Origin: Actinophytocola algeriensis
GTDB lineage: Bacteria > Actinomycetota > Actinomycetes > Mycobacteriales > Pseudonocardiaceae
Assembly: GCF_014203735.1 (NCBI RefSeq)
Contig: NZ_JACHJQ010000005.1
Coordinates: 496,001 to 560,000 of the forward strand
Length of the DNA stretch: 64,000 nt
Direction: 5' to 3'
Notes under the pieces: generated by a model
The model's input: the letters and a program-made list of their open reading frames with translations, nothing else
Told to the model about the DNA's origin: nothing
Database searches by the model: none
Program-made: the position numbers and the translations under genes
In this document: positions 25,331 to 34,224 of the stretch, one piece after another
How the letters are laid out: every line of letters begins with the position of its first letter
Position numbering within the stretch: the stretch's first letter is position 1

Positions 25331-27028
25331 GTGAGTTCTGTTGCCCGCACCGCCGCCCCTGTCGCCGCCGTGCCTTCTCCGCCACCACCGGGCGCTCTTC
25401 GGGTCGTCGCGCTGGGTGGTCTCGGGGAGATCGGCCGAAACATGACCGTGTTCGAGCACGACGGCAAGCTGTTGGTGGTGGACTGCGGGGTGCTGTTTCC
25501 CGAGGAGCACCAGCCCGGAGTGGACGTGATCCTGCCGGACTGGTCGGTGATCCGGGACCGGCTGTCCGATGTGGTGGCCGTGGTGCTGACCCACGGTCAC
25601 GAGGACCACATCGGCGGCGTGCCCTACCTGCTGCGCGAGCGTCCCGACATCCCGCTCATCGGCTCCCGTCTCACGCTGAGCTTCATCGGCGCCAAACTGG
25701 CCGAGCACCGCATCCAGCCGGTGACGATCGAGGTCCGCGAAGGCGGCCGGCTCACCAGGGGTCCGTTCGACCTGGAGTTCCTCGCTGTCAACCACTCCAT
25801 CCCGGACGGGCTCGCGGTCGCGATCCGCACCGGCGCCGGTCTGGTGCTGCACACCGGGGACTTCAAGATGGACCAGTTCCCGCTGGACGACCGGCTCACC
25901 GACCTGCGGGGTTTCGCCCGGCTCGGCGAGGAGGGCGTCGACCTGTTCCTCGTCGACTCCACCAACGCCGACGTGCCCGGCTTCACCACCGCGGAACGCG
26001 ACCTCACCCCCGCCATCGAGCAGGTGTTCCGCACCACGCCCGGACGGGTGATCGTCTCCAGCTTCGCCAGCCACGTGCACCGCATCCAGCAGGTCCTCGA
26101 CGCCGCCCACGCCAACGGCCGCAAGGTAGCCCTCGTCGGCCGCTCCATGCTCCGCAACATGGGCCTGGCCATCGACCTGGGCTACCTCACCGTTCCCGCC
26201 GGTCTCATCGTGGACCAGAACACCATCGAAGGGCTCCCCGCCCACCAGGTCGCCCTGGTGTGCACCGGATCCCAGGGCGAACCCATGGCGGTACTGGCCC
26301 GCATGGCCGCCGGCACCCACCCCATCAGCGTCGGCGAGGGCGACACCGTCCTGCTGGCCAGCTCGCTCATCCCCGGCAACGAGAACGCCATCTACCGCGT
26401 CATCAACGGGCTCACCGCACTGGGCGCGAACGTGGTGCACAAAGGCAACGCCAAGGTGCACGTCTCCGGGCACGCCAGCGCGGGCGAACTCGTCTACTGC
26501 TACAACATCGTGCAACCGTCCACAGTGCTGCCCGTCCACGGCGAACACCGCCACCTGCGGGCCAACGCCGAACTGGCCGTGCGGACCGGAGTGAAGCGAG
26601 ACCGGGTGCTCGTCGCCCGCAACGGAGACCTCATCGACCTCCACAACGGACGCGCCACGATCACCGGCACCGTCGAGGTCCACAACATCTATGTCGACGG
26701 CCAGACCGTCGGCAGCGCCACCGAAGCCACCCTCGCCCAACGACGCGCGCTCGGCACCGAAGGCGTCCTCACCGTCGTCGCGATCGTCGACCCCGACACC
26801 AGCAGGCTCACCGAGGAACCCGACATCATCGTCCGCGGCTTCGAACACGGCCCCGACGACTTCGGCCCCCTCACCTCCGCACTGGAGAAAGCCCTCACCA
26901 GAGCGGCCGAACGCGGCGCCACCACCCTGGACGACCTCGAGGACACCATCGCCCGCGAAACCGTGAAGTGGGTACGCAAAACCTTCGGCCGCCAACCCGT
27001 GGTCATCCCCGTCGTCATCGACGCCTGA
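25331..27028 (+). CDS. rnj: Ribonuclease J
   Basis: A 565-residue metallo-beta-lactamase/beta-CASP RNase, acting on mRNA turnover and rRNA maturation by 5'-3' exo- and endonucleolytic cleavage. The zinc motif LTHGHEDHIGG is near residue 83, HTGDFKMD and a later HVSGHASAGEL follow, and the C-terminal domain is complete. It begins at GTG 25331. A proline-rich stretch (PSPPPPG) near residue 15 precedes the catalytic domain. In most actinomycetes rnj lies beside dapA. Here it is flanked by accessory genes, so this may be a second copy or a relocated gene. Confidence 0.92.
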   Translation: MSSVARTAAPVAAVPSPPPPGALRVVALGGLGEIGRNMTVFEHDGKLLVVDCGVLFPEEHQPGVDVILPDWSVIRDRLSDVVAVVLTHGHEDHIGGVPYLLRERPDIPLIGSRLTLSFIGAKLAEHRIQPVTIEVREGGRLTRGPFDLEFLAVNHSIPDGLAVAIRTGAGLVLHTGDFKMDQFPLDDRLTDLRGFARLGEEGVDLFLVDSTNADVPGFTTAERDLTPAIEQVFRTTPGRVIVSSFASHVHRIQQVLDAAHANGRKVALVGRSMLRNMGLAIDLGYLTVPAGLIVDQNTIEGLPAHQVALVCTGSQGEPMAVLARMAAGTHPISVGEGDTVLLASSLIPGNENAIYRVINGLTALGANVVHKGNAKVHVSGHASAGELVYCYNIVQPSTVLPVHGEHRHLRANAELAVRTGVKRDRVLVARNGDLIDLHNGRATITGTVEVHNIYVDGQTVGSATEATLAQRRALGTEGVLTVVAIVDPDTSRLTEEPDIIVRGFEHGPDDFGPLTSALEKALTRAAERGATTLDDLEDTIARETVKWVRKTFGRQPVVIPVVIDA

Positions 27029-27294
27029 CACTCCGAACCGCTCCCGGCCGTGTCATGACACGCGACGCATGGGAGCCGGTCTTCGCCGCAGCAGTCCAGA
27101 TGGGACCGTCCGGCCACGTGTACCGCTTCCGTGAGAGTTGGACACGCCGAGAACGCCGTCCGGTAGTTCGTCGGCTTTGGCCGCAGTCATCCACGCGTCA
27201 GTTGCACGCCGTCCGGACCTCGTGCGCGGCCTCGTGATGGCAGGCAGCCCGGTACTCGACGCCGATCCGAAAGTGGCGCGGGTAGCCCGTTTCC
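27029..27294. other. Intergenic region with a short hydrolase-like fragment
   Basis: CGTGTCATGACACG (27049-27062) is a perfect 14-bp palindrome just after rnj. Around 27160-27300 the plus strand reads AAVIHASVARRPDLVRGLVM and AGSPVLDADPKVARVARFL, resembling the helix after the nucleophile elbow of an alpha/beta hydrolase, but the nucleophile region itself is missing. No complete gene. Confidence 0.3.
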
Positions 27295-28809
27295 TCACCC
27301 AGCTGTCCAGTTCTGGATTGTCAGCCTGCTGCTGGTGAACGCGGCCAGGATGCGCTGGTGGGTCTGCCGCGGGAGTTGTCGGCCACCGGGTTCTCCGAAG
27401 GGGGTGCCGGGTCTTGCGGGTGCCTCACGGAGGAGGTCGGGTAGGCCGGGGCGGGTGAGCATGAGCAGGCCGTGGGTCGCGCGGGTGCAGGTCACGGCCA
27501 GTCTGCCGAACGAGGAGTTGAACTCGTCGAGTCGGGTGGCGCCGGACAGGGGGTGGATGGCTACCGTGATGCCGTTGGTCTGGCCCTGCCAAGAGTCCAC
27601 TGTGGACGCGACGATGTCCGTGGCGGCCAGGGAGTGCTTGGTGCGCAGGCGGTCGACCATGTCTGTCGCGTCGTCCACTGCCTGGTTGCGGGTGGCGAGG
27701 ACGGTGATCAGGGGGTCGCCGCCGTCGCCGGGGCGGGTGGTGAGTCGACGGCCGGTCGGGGTTCCCGTGGTGTCGTATTCCGCTCGGGTCAGGGCGAAGT
27801 CGGCGGCGAGCAGGGCATCCAGCAGTGCCTCGATCTGTCCCAGGAGTGGCTGGTCCACGTCGGCGGCTTCCGGGGTCGGCAGGCCCGCTATTTCCAGCAG
27901 TGTGGGCACTCCCGTTCCGACTGTGTGCCAGATGTCGGCCGCTGCGCCGGTCAGGCCGTCGGCGACCAGTGCGCGGTCGCCCGGGGCGGCGACGCAGTTG
28001 AGTTCCCGCCATTCCGGGTAGAACGCCCGCCAGAGGTGGAGGTGGCCGGCGGCGGGCCGCCACACGGCGGGCAGCTCGATGGCGACGGTGTGGTCGTCGT
28101 CGTCGAAGTCGGTGGGCCAGGCGCGGTACGGGTTGAAGCCGGGGTCGCCTCGCCACGGGTTCGCGCCGATCTCCAGGGGCGGCAGCTGGCCCACGTCCCC
28201 GACGCCCACGGTGATCGGGGCGGCCTTCGCGACCTTGTCGAACAGGTGGTGCGGTAGCTGCCACGCCTCGTCGACGAACAGCACGTCGAACACCGGCGGC
28301 GGTTCCTCAGGGAGGTCCCCGTCGGTGAAGTGCGCTGCCAGGCGGAAGAGTTCGCCCCGGGCGCCCAGCTTGTGGGACGTCGCGACGACCACCTTGCTCT
28401 CGACCGGGATGCCTGCCGTGCTGGTGACCACCGTGGCGTGCGCGTGGGTCTCCTCCGGCACGTCGTCGTAGCGTTTCTTGCTCGCGAACAGGCACACGCT
28501 GTCGCGGCCCAGTGCCTTCCCGAGCGCGGTCGCCAACGGGTAGACCTGCTTGTTGGTGAAGGCGATGATCGCCACGCGCGTGCAGCCGGGGTGCGCGACG
28601 GCCTCGGTGACGAGCTTCTTCAGCACGTGGGACTTCCCGGCGCCCGCGGCCGCCTTCAGCAGGATGCGCTCCACGGCCACCGTGCCCGCCAGCGCCGCGC
28701 GCAGCACGTCGACCGCCTCGTCGGCCACGGCCGTGTTCCCCGCGGCCGCGCCCGCGTGGTGGACCGCCTCCATACTCGCCCCGGGGGGCGGGGTGAATGC
28801 GAGGGTCAC
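27295..28809 (-). CDS. SF1-like AAA helicase/ATPase, partner of the upstream nuclease
   Basis: A 504-residue P-loop ATPase of the UvrD/DUF2075-like superfamily 1 type. Walker A is AAAGAGKSHV (about 53-62), Walker B VLFVDEAWQLP (about 176-186), motif III VGVGDVGQLPP (about 201-211), and a C-terminal VTCTRATHGLLML corresponds to motif VI with its Arg. STVDSWQGQT is the motif V-like glutamine segment. It starts at GTG 28809, four bases after the nuclease stop, with GGAG seven bases upstream. Its likely role is a DNA or RNA translocase driving the nuclease. No substrate can be read from the sequence. Confidence 0.82.
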   Translation of the reverse strand: MTLAFTPPPGASMEAVHHAGAAAGNTAVADEAVDVLRAALAGTVAVERILLKAAAGAGKSHVLKKLVTEAVAHPGCTRVAIIAFTNKQVYPLATALGKALGRDSVCLFASKKRYDDVPEETHAHATVVTSTAGIPVESKVVVATSHKLGARGELFRLAAHFTDGDLPEEPPPVFDVLFVDEAWQLPHHLFDKVAKAAPITVGVGDVGQLPPLEIGANPWRGDPGFNPYRAWPTDFDDDDHTVAIELPAVWRPAAGHLHLWRAFYPEWRELNCVAAPGDRALVADGLTGAAADIWHTVGTGVPTLLEIAGLPTPEAADVDQPLLGQIEALLDALLAADFALTRAEYDTTGTPTGRRLTTRPGDGGDPLITVLATRNQAVDDATDMVDRLRTKHSLAATDIVASTVDSWQGQTNGITVAIHPLSGATRLDEFNSSFGRLAVTCTRATHGLLMLTRPGLPDLLREAPARPGTPFGEPGGRQLPRQTHQRILAAFTSSRLTIQNWTAG

Positions 28810-28813
28810 GGCG

Positions 28814-31507
28814 TCACTCCAGGTCGTCCAGGGTCAGGTCGTCCGGTGCCTCGGTGTGCGCCACCGCCACCAGTTCGGCGACGAGCGCACCCGCCGGGGT
28901 CACCTCGAACGCGTCCTCGTCGAACACCGGCGGCCACGCCTGCGGGTTCAGCTCCCCGTTGTCGCGGCGCTCGGCGAGCCGGTCGGCCCAGTCCGCCTCC
29001 GCGTTCTCGTGGGGGCGGCAGCAGTACTGGTGCTCGTCGGGGGAGTCGTCGTACGAGTACGGCCCGCAGTCCTGTTTCGGCGCGGACGTGTCGTCCGCCG
29101 CCGGTCTCGCGACGCTGAGCGCCTTGTTGCCCTTGAGGTCGCAGTACCAGCTGAAGTCCGCGACGACGAGCCGGTCGCCGGGCGCCACGTCCGGCGTGGT
29201 GTCCGGGGTCCACGCGAACCGGCGCGGCTCCTCTCCCACCGCCGCCAGCGGGCCGATCGCCATGCCTGCGAACTTGACGCTGCCCTTCAACGGGGTCATG
29301 GCCGTCCCCGGCCGTTCCACGCAGGCCTCGCCGTTGACGTGCAGCAGCACGATCCGCACGCCCGCGCCGATCCGCCGCGACTCGACGTCCAGCACGAGCG
29401 GTGCCGTGCTGACCACGGTCGCGGGCACGACCTCCCGGACCCCGGCGTCGGCGGCCATGTCCGCCGCGGCCTGCGGGTTGCCCAGCGCGGCGAGCTGGTG
29501 GCGGCATCGGCCGTCGCTCTCGATGACCGGCACGAGCGAGTTGCGCCAGTGCCGGTAGGTGCGGCCGAACCGGACCAGGTCGGAGGCGTGCAGGTCCAGC
29601 CTGCGCCGCCACACCGCCTGGGCGTCCGCCTCGATCGCGTGGTGGACGTCGCGGAGGGCGGAGTCACGCACGGCCCGCAACGCGGCGAGGGCCCGGTCGA
29701 GCACGTCGCACTTGTACGCGAGCTCCTCGGTGACGAGCGCGGTGTACCGCTGCGGGTTGGGTTCCCCGCCGCGCCCGCCGGTCAGTGCGCGGTGCACGGC
29801 GTCCGAGCGCCTGCCCGTCAGCCGGGCACCCGGTGTGTGCTGGGAGCGTTCGACGTCGTCCTCGAGTTCGCGCGGTTTGACCGGGCCCCGGGTGAGCGTC
29901 TCCGCCCACGCCACCAGGTAGTCGAGGCGCAGCGACGACGACGCGGGTCCGCCGGCCACCACGTGCTGCGCGAGGACCGCGCGCAGGTCGAGGACGGGGG
30001 AGCGAAGCGACAGGGCGCGGGCGCGGTCGTCCTCGAGGAGGAACGACACCGCGGTCCGCTCGGCCGTGTGCAGCGCGGCGGGCACGCGCGCGGGTTCGCC
30101 GCCGAACGTCAGCGGCTCGCGGCCCACCGCGCGGTCCCGTTCCCAGCGCAGCCTGCTGAGCTCGACCCCGGCGAGGTTGTCGGCGATGGAGGCGAGGACG
30201 TCCGCCGTCACGGCGTCGGGCACCACGACGTGCACCGCGTATGCGCCGTGGCGGGCGTTCTCGGCCATCGCGGCGGTGATCTCGTGACCGAGCAGCCGCA
30301 TCACCCGGCGCCGGGTCTCGACCGACTGCGGCTCGTCGAACACGGTGACGGACCAGTCCCCGGGACCCGCGTCGGTGTGGCGCCGCAGCGCGATCCCGTG
30401 CACACCGAGCGCGGCGGCGTCCGCCTTGGCGAGCACCACGTCGACGGTGCCGGGGCGGCCCGCGCCGTCGACCCGCAACTGCCCGGTCCGCCTGCCGACC
30501 CCGTCCAGCGTTGCGCGCACCTGCGCGACCACCGACGCAGGTGCGCGCGCGGCCGCCTCGCCACCGGTCACCAGACAGGCGACCTGGGCACGCAGCTCAG
30601 GCGGGACACCGATCTCCACCAGCAGGTCGGCCGGGTCGGGCGAGGTCCGCACCTCGTAGCGGCAGTAGGAGAACAGGGGACAGGTGGTGCAGGTGGCCGG
30701 GTCGTACGTGGCCCGCAGGTGCGCGACGAACGGCGCGACGTCGGTGCCCGGCAGATACCGCGACTCCGCCGCCTCGCGCCGGCGTTCGGCCACCCGCATC
30801 CGTACCTCGGCGCGGTGGTCGTGCAGTGCCTCGACGAGCGCCTCGGGCTGCAGGAACGAGTTCCTCGGCACCGCCAGCACACCGTGGGAGTGCACGGCCA
30901 TGCCCCGCGGCAGCCGCGACCACTCCGCCGCCGACTCCGCGCCGAGCGCCACCTGGAGGAAACCCTTGAGCAGCCGGGCGTCGTCGATCCGCGAGCGCAC
31001 CCGCTCGTAGTCCTTGGCGTCGCCGACGATCAGCCACGACTCGCCGGCCGCTCCTGCGGCGACCACCGCGAAGTCCGGCTTGACCTCGGTGGCCGCGCCG
31101 TCCTCGAACCCGGCGAACGGCACCGCGAGACCGTGTACCAGGGTGGCGGCGCCTTCGGCGACGGCACGGTCGTGCGCGGCGGCCAGCAGGCCGGCGGTCT
31201 CGTCGGCGTGCACGTGGGCGTTGACGGTCACGACCTTCGTCGGCCGCTCCAGCCCGACCCGTCCGACCGTGGTGGTCGCGACCTCGCCCGCGAACTGGGC
31301 GTCGCGCACCAGGTGCTCGAACGTCATGGCCCGCGTCCACCGGGCCGCGGGAATGTAGCCGGAGTCGTCGGGGAACCCGAGTTCCAGTGCCAGCTGCCTG
31401 CGCGTCCGGCCGACGACGAGCGGATCCGTGCCTCGGAACCGCGCGCATGCCGCGTGCGTCGACGCCGCGACCGCGCCGGAACCGCCGCCAAGTGACTTGC
31501 CCGGCAT
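28814..31507 (-). CDS. RecB-like PD-(D/E)XK nuclease with Fe-S cysteine signature, large
   Basis: An 897-residue protein. The N-terminal 290 residues form a RecB/AddB/Cas4-like nuclease: Cys21, E141, the PD of EVKPDFAVV (144-145), GDAKDYE with D163 and K165, then C273-x2-C276-x5-C282. That cysteine layout (one distant N-terminal Cys plus CX2CX5C) is the 4Fe-4S signature of AddB and Cas4 nucleases. The remaining 600 residues have no domain I recognise. The C-terminal 250 look beta-rich, with a cysteine/histidine cluster (CGPYSYDD and QYCCRPHE). It is the first gene of a two-gene operon with an SF1-like helicase. TM0106-type proteins fuse similar parts in one chain. Phage or plasmid defence is a hypothesis. 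Confidence 0.72.
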   Translation of the reverse strand: MPGKSLGGGSGAVAASTHAACARFRGTDPLVVGRTRRQLALELGFPDDSGYIPAARWTRAMTFEHLVRDAQFAGEVATTTVGRVGLERPTKVVTVNAHVHADETAGLLAAAHDRAVAEGAATLVHGLAVPFAGFEDGAATEVKPDFAVVAAGAAGESWLIVGDAKDYERVRSRIDDARLLKGFLQVALGAESAAEWSRLPRGMAVHSHGVLAVPRNSFLQPEALVEALHDHRAEVRMRVAERRREAAESRYLPGTDVAPFVAHLRATYDPATCTTCPLFSYCRYEVRTSPDPADLLVEIGVPPELRAQVACLVTGGEAAARAPASVVAQVRATLDGVGRRTGQLRVDGAGRPGTVDVVLAKADAAALGVHGIALRRHTDAGPGDWSVTVFDEPQSVETRRRVMRLLGHEITAAMAENARHGAYAVHVVVPDAVTADVLASIADNLAGVELSRLRWERDRAVGREPLTFGGEPARVPAALHTAERTAVSFLLEDDRARALSLRSPVLDLRAVLAQHVVAGGPASSSLRLDYLVAWAETLTRGPVKPRELEDDVERSQHTPGARLTGRRSDAVHRALTGGRGGEPNPQRYTALVTEELAYKCDVLDRALAALRAVRDSALRDVHHAIEADAQAVWRRRLDLHASDLVRFGRTYRHWRNSLVPVIESDGRCRHQLAALGNPQAAADMAADAGVREVVPATVVSTAPLVLDVESRRIGAGVRIVLLHVNGEACVERPGTAMTPLKGSVKFAGMAIGPLAAVGEEPRRFAWTPDTTPDVAPGDRLVVADFSWYCDLKGNKALSVARPAADDTSAPKQDCGPYSYDDSPDEHQYCCRPHENAEADWADRLAERRDNGELNPQAWPPVFDEDAFEVTPAGALVAELVAVAHTEAPDDLTLDDLE

Positions 31508-31635
31508 CCCGGTACCCCACCCCTCATACAGCGAACGGCCACCAGGACCTGTCGGCAGAGATCAACTGCCGGGCCCGTGAGCTTACTGACCGAGGTGCGG
31601 ATGCGGCCGGAGGCCGGGACGGCGCGCCGCCGATG

Positions 31636-31962
31636 TCACCCCGGACCTGAAGCTCGCGGCGGCGTACCGGCCATCGGCTGGGACCTGGAGTGCGTTTGGG
31701 CGTTTCTGAGTGCTTGCTCGGTCAGTGGACCGAATTGGCGATCATCCGCGATGTTCTGGCCGTAACAACTGCGCAGTGATACCTGCAGGACACGGACGGC
31801 GTCGCCGACGTTTCCCCGTCCCTCCCCCGCGATGTAGGTGGAGGTCGTGCACTGCGGAGTCGCGGCAGCGGCCGGCGTAGACGTGACGAGCAGCGCGGCG
31901 AACACAACGACTACCGCCAGCAACCATACTGTCGACCGTCTGCCTGGCTTCAGATGTGGCAT
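31636..31962 (-). CDS. Secreted peptidoglycan-binding-domain protein, possibly truncated
   Basis: A 108-residue exported protein with signal peptide (LLAVVVVFAALLVTS, ending AAAA near residue 34). The mature part has one PG_binding_1-like repeat (NVGDAVRVLQVSLRSCYGQN then DRQFGPLTEQALRNAQ). Two cysteines may pair. The last 18 residues look out of frame: reading from about 31675 in another frame gives QVPADGRYAAASFR, close to what this family has next (DGxYGPxTxxxLR). A small indel may therefore have altered the C-terminus. It probably binds the cell wall. Confidence 0.6.
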   Translation of the reverse strand: MPHLKPGRRSTVWLLAVVVVFAALLVTSTPAAAATPQCTTSTYIAGEGRGNVGDAVRVLQVSLRSCYGQNIADDRQFGPLTEQALRNAQTHSRSQPMAGTPPRASGPG

Positions 31963-32509
31963 CCTGCGTCATCGCACCATGGCGTCGAGTTGTCCAGTAG
32001 CGGTGTCCGGCGTTGAACAATCACGCGAAATACGAGGTCAGGACAGAAGGCGGATCAACTGCCGTGGCAAGGACGGGAAGGCCAGTCGAGTCGCGCCGGT
32101 GTGGTGAGAACGGCGTCGTGGCAGTAGAAAGCGCCATCGATCGCGGTGAGGTCACCCTGCACCCCGATGCTCGGGGGAGGTGAATGTCGAGCCGGAGATT
32201 CTCACGTCGCCGGTTCGTGCTCCGTACAGCGATATGGTGATCACCTCGGCGCGGGTACGACGGTCCGCGCTCCACTGCTCCCCCCTCGTGTGGGGCCGTC
32301 GTCGGCGCCGGTTCGGAAGTCGACCGCCATCCTCCGGCGGCGTTCGCGACCAGGTACTGCTCGGAGTGGGACAGGTCGTCGGGCATGTCGTGTCCGATCG
32401 AGGGCGCGTCCCACTTCGACCAGTGCAGATCCGCGAGATTGGGCCGGTCGTCGAGGCTGTCGTGCACGTGACCAGCGCGGCCGCCGTGTTTCGACAAGAA
32501 TGGGCGAAC
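31963..32509. other. Gene-free interval
   Basis: No frame on either strand has protein-like composition with a usable start. Open frames over 32140-32500 are long only because of GC content. It presumably carries the divergent promoters of the genes at 31962 and 32510. Confidence 0.35.
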
Positions 32510-32854
32510 ATGGACGAGTTCTGGTCGACACTGAGTGTGATCGGGATCGTGGCGGTCGGCCTCGTGGCCCTCATCGCGGCGGTGCTGGTCTACCGGTTGG
32601 TGCGCAAGTACCGGCAGGTCCACCGGCCGGGGGTGCCGGTCTCGGCCAAGGTGGCGTTCTGGGCCCCGCTGGTCTACACCGTCTTCCCGGTGGACGCCCT
32701 CCCGGACCCGATCTACCTGGACGACATCGCCGTACTGATAGGCGGTCTGGTGTTCGTGACCGCGAAACTGCGCCACCGCGACGACACCAAACACCTGGAC
32801 GCCGCTGAACGGGGCCGCTGGCCGGAACCAGGGGCCCACTCCTCACAACCCTGA
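32510..32854 (+). CDS. DUF1232 (YkvA-like) membrane protein
   Basis: A 114-residue protein. An N-terminal hydrophobic helix (TLSVIGIVAVGLVALIAAVL) is followed by a basic stretch and the DUF1232 core WAPLVYTVFPVDALPDPIY then LDDIAVLIGGLVF, where the P-x-D-x-x-P-D-x-I motif is diagnostic. The function of the family is unknown. The ATG at 32510 is preferred since the upstream in-frame sequence lacks protein character; no clear ribosome-binding site is present. Confidence 0.75.
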   Translation: MDEFWSTLSVIGIVAVGLVALIAAVLVYRLVRKYRQVHRPGVPVSAKVAFWAPLVYTVFPVDALPDPIYLDDIAVLIGGLVFVTAKLRHRDDTKHLDAAERGRWPEPGAHSSQP

Positions 32855-33052
32855 ACCGCGGCGGGCGAACCAGATTCTGAAGTCCGCGGCGAGTTTCTTC
32901 GCAGCGGAGTTGTGCGCCACGAGGCGCTGGGTGATCGAGAGGTGGTGAGAGACCGTCTCCCTTGGGTCGTCGCAGCGGCCTGAGTGAAGCTGGGGGCAGC
33001 CTGATCCGGGGAACGCCGGTGAGGGTGGCAAGCGGCCCCGACGAAGGCGGGC

Positions 33053-33787
33053 ATGCCGCTGTCGGAGTACGTGCGCCGGCGCCGCATGACCGTCGCCGCT
33101 GCCGACCTCATCCGGGGTGAGGACGATCTGCTGAGCATCGCAGTCCGGCACGGATACGGGTCGACCGAGGCGTTCGGGCGCGCGTTCTGGGCCGTCCACG
33201 GTGTCGGCCCTCGTGACGTTCGTCGCGACGGAGGCCCCCTTCGCACACAACCGCAGCTCAGGTTCCGCCTGACCGTCGAAGGGAACATCCCCATGGACAC
33301 CCGTATCGTCGATCGCCCCGCGTTCCGGCTCGTCGGGCACGCCGCCCGGGTTCCGCTCATCCACCAGGGCATCAACCCCCACATCCAGCAGCACATCACC
33401 GCACTGGCGCAGGAGGAGCACGCCCGGCTCAAGGCCCTCAGCGACGCCGAGCCGGCAGGCCTGCTGCAGGTCTGCGACGACCTCGACCCCGATAGCACCG
33501 AGGGCAGCGAACTGACCTACCTGCACGGCGTCGCGGTCTCCCGGGACACGCCGGTCCCCGATGACCTCGACGCCATCGAGGTACCGGCCGGCAGGTGGGC
33601 GATCTTCCGCACCACCGGACCCCATCCGCAGGGCCTGCAGAACACCTGGGCAGCGACAGCGACCGAGTGGTTCCCCTCCAACCCGTGGCGGCTGCGACCA
33701 GGTCCCTCTATCGTCACCGTCCTCGAACGCGCGGACGACTTCAGCACCGCGACCTGCGAGCTGTGGCTACCCGTCGAACCCACCTGA
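33053..33787 (+). CDS. AraC-type regulator with GyrI-like effector domain, N-terminally shortened
   Basis: A 244-residue protein. Residues 1-55 match only the second half of an AraC helix-turn-helix pair (MPLSEYVRRRRMTVAAADLI, HGYGSTEAFGRAFWAVHGVG). Residues 85-244 form a GyrI-like/AraC effector-binding domain (VDRPAFRLVGHAARVPLI, IEVPAGRWAIFRTTGP). Intact relatives have about 45 more N-terminal residues with the first helix-turn-helix, and the sequence before ATG 33053 does not encode them. The gene is therefore probably truncated at the 5' end and may not bind DNA normally, though the effector domain is complete. Confidence 0.7.
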   Translation: MPLSEYVRRRRMTVAAADLIRGEDDLLSIAVRHGYGSTEAFGRAFWAVHGVGPRDVRRDGGPLRTQPQLRFRLTVEGNIPMDTRIVDRPAFRLVGHAARVPLIHQGINPHIQQHITALAQEEHARLKALSDAEPAGLLQVCDDLDPDSTEGSELTYLHGVAVSRDTPVPDDLDAIEVPAGRWAIFRTTGPHPQGLQNTWAATATEWFPSNPWRLRPGPSIVTVLERADDFSTATCELWLPVEPT

Positions 33788-34224
33788 CAACCCCCGACAA
33801 GAACCCAGGAACCGGCTCGCCAACCCCGTTGCCTGACGGGGAAGGCGGGCCAGTTTCGCGAAGCGAACACTCGCTCGTCGGCAGAAGAGTGCGTTCTTGA
33901 GAGTTGAGGTTTCTGCCGAGCAGGTGCCGGGAGCGGCACCGACGTCGGCAATGGGAGGGGGAGGACTGCCACCGCCGGCCAGATCGACCCTGGTAGCTGC
34001 GGCCAGGGAATCGCGACGCCGTCGAGTCGGCCAGTGGGTCGAACACGCGCACATGTTCAACCCTCCGATCTGCCCGTGTGGTTCGACCTCGCGATGGCGC
34101 GTCAGCGCACGTCAGATCATGCCAACGAGGTGGTCGGCAAGTAGTACCGCGGTACCGCCTCTCTCCCGCGGATGACTACCGCAGTACGACGAAACAGGAC
34201 GGAATCAGGCCTAGCGTTAAGGCT
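33788..34224. other. Gene-free interval before the copper monooxygenase gene
   Basis: No protein-like frame. Close to the next start the sequence CCTAGCGTTAAGGCT precedes ATG 34225, and TAGCGT could act as a -10 for a leaderless or near-leaderless message. Nothing else recognised. Confidence 0.35.

Noticed and set aside
32843-33052. Minus-strand peptide (LSITQRLVAHNSAAKKLAAD) as a transposase or regulator remnant
   Set aside because: It looks somewhat protein-like, but it is too short and matches no family I can name with confidence.
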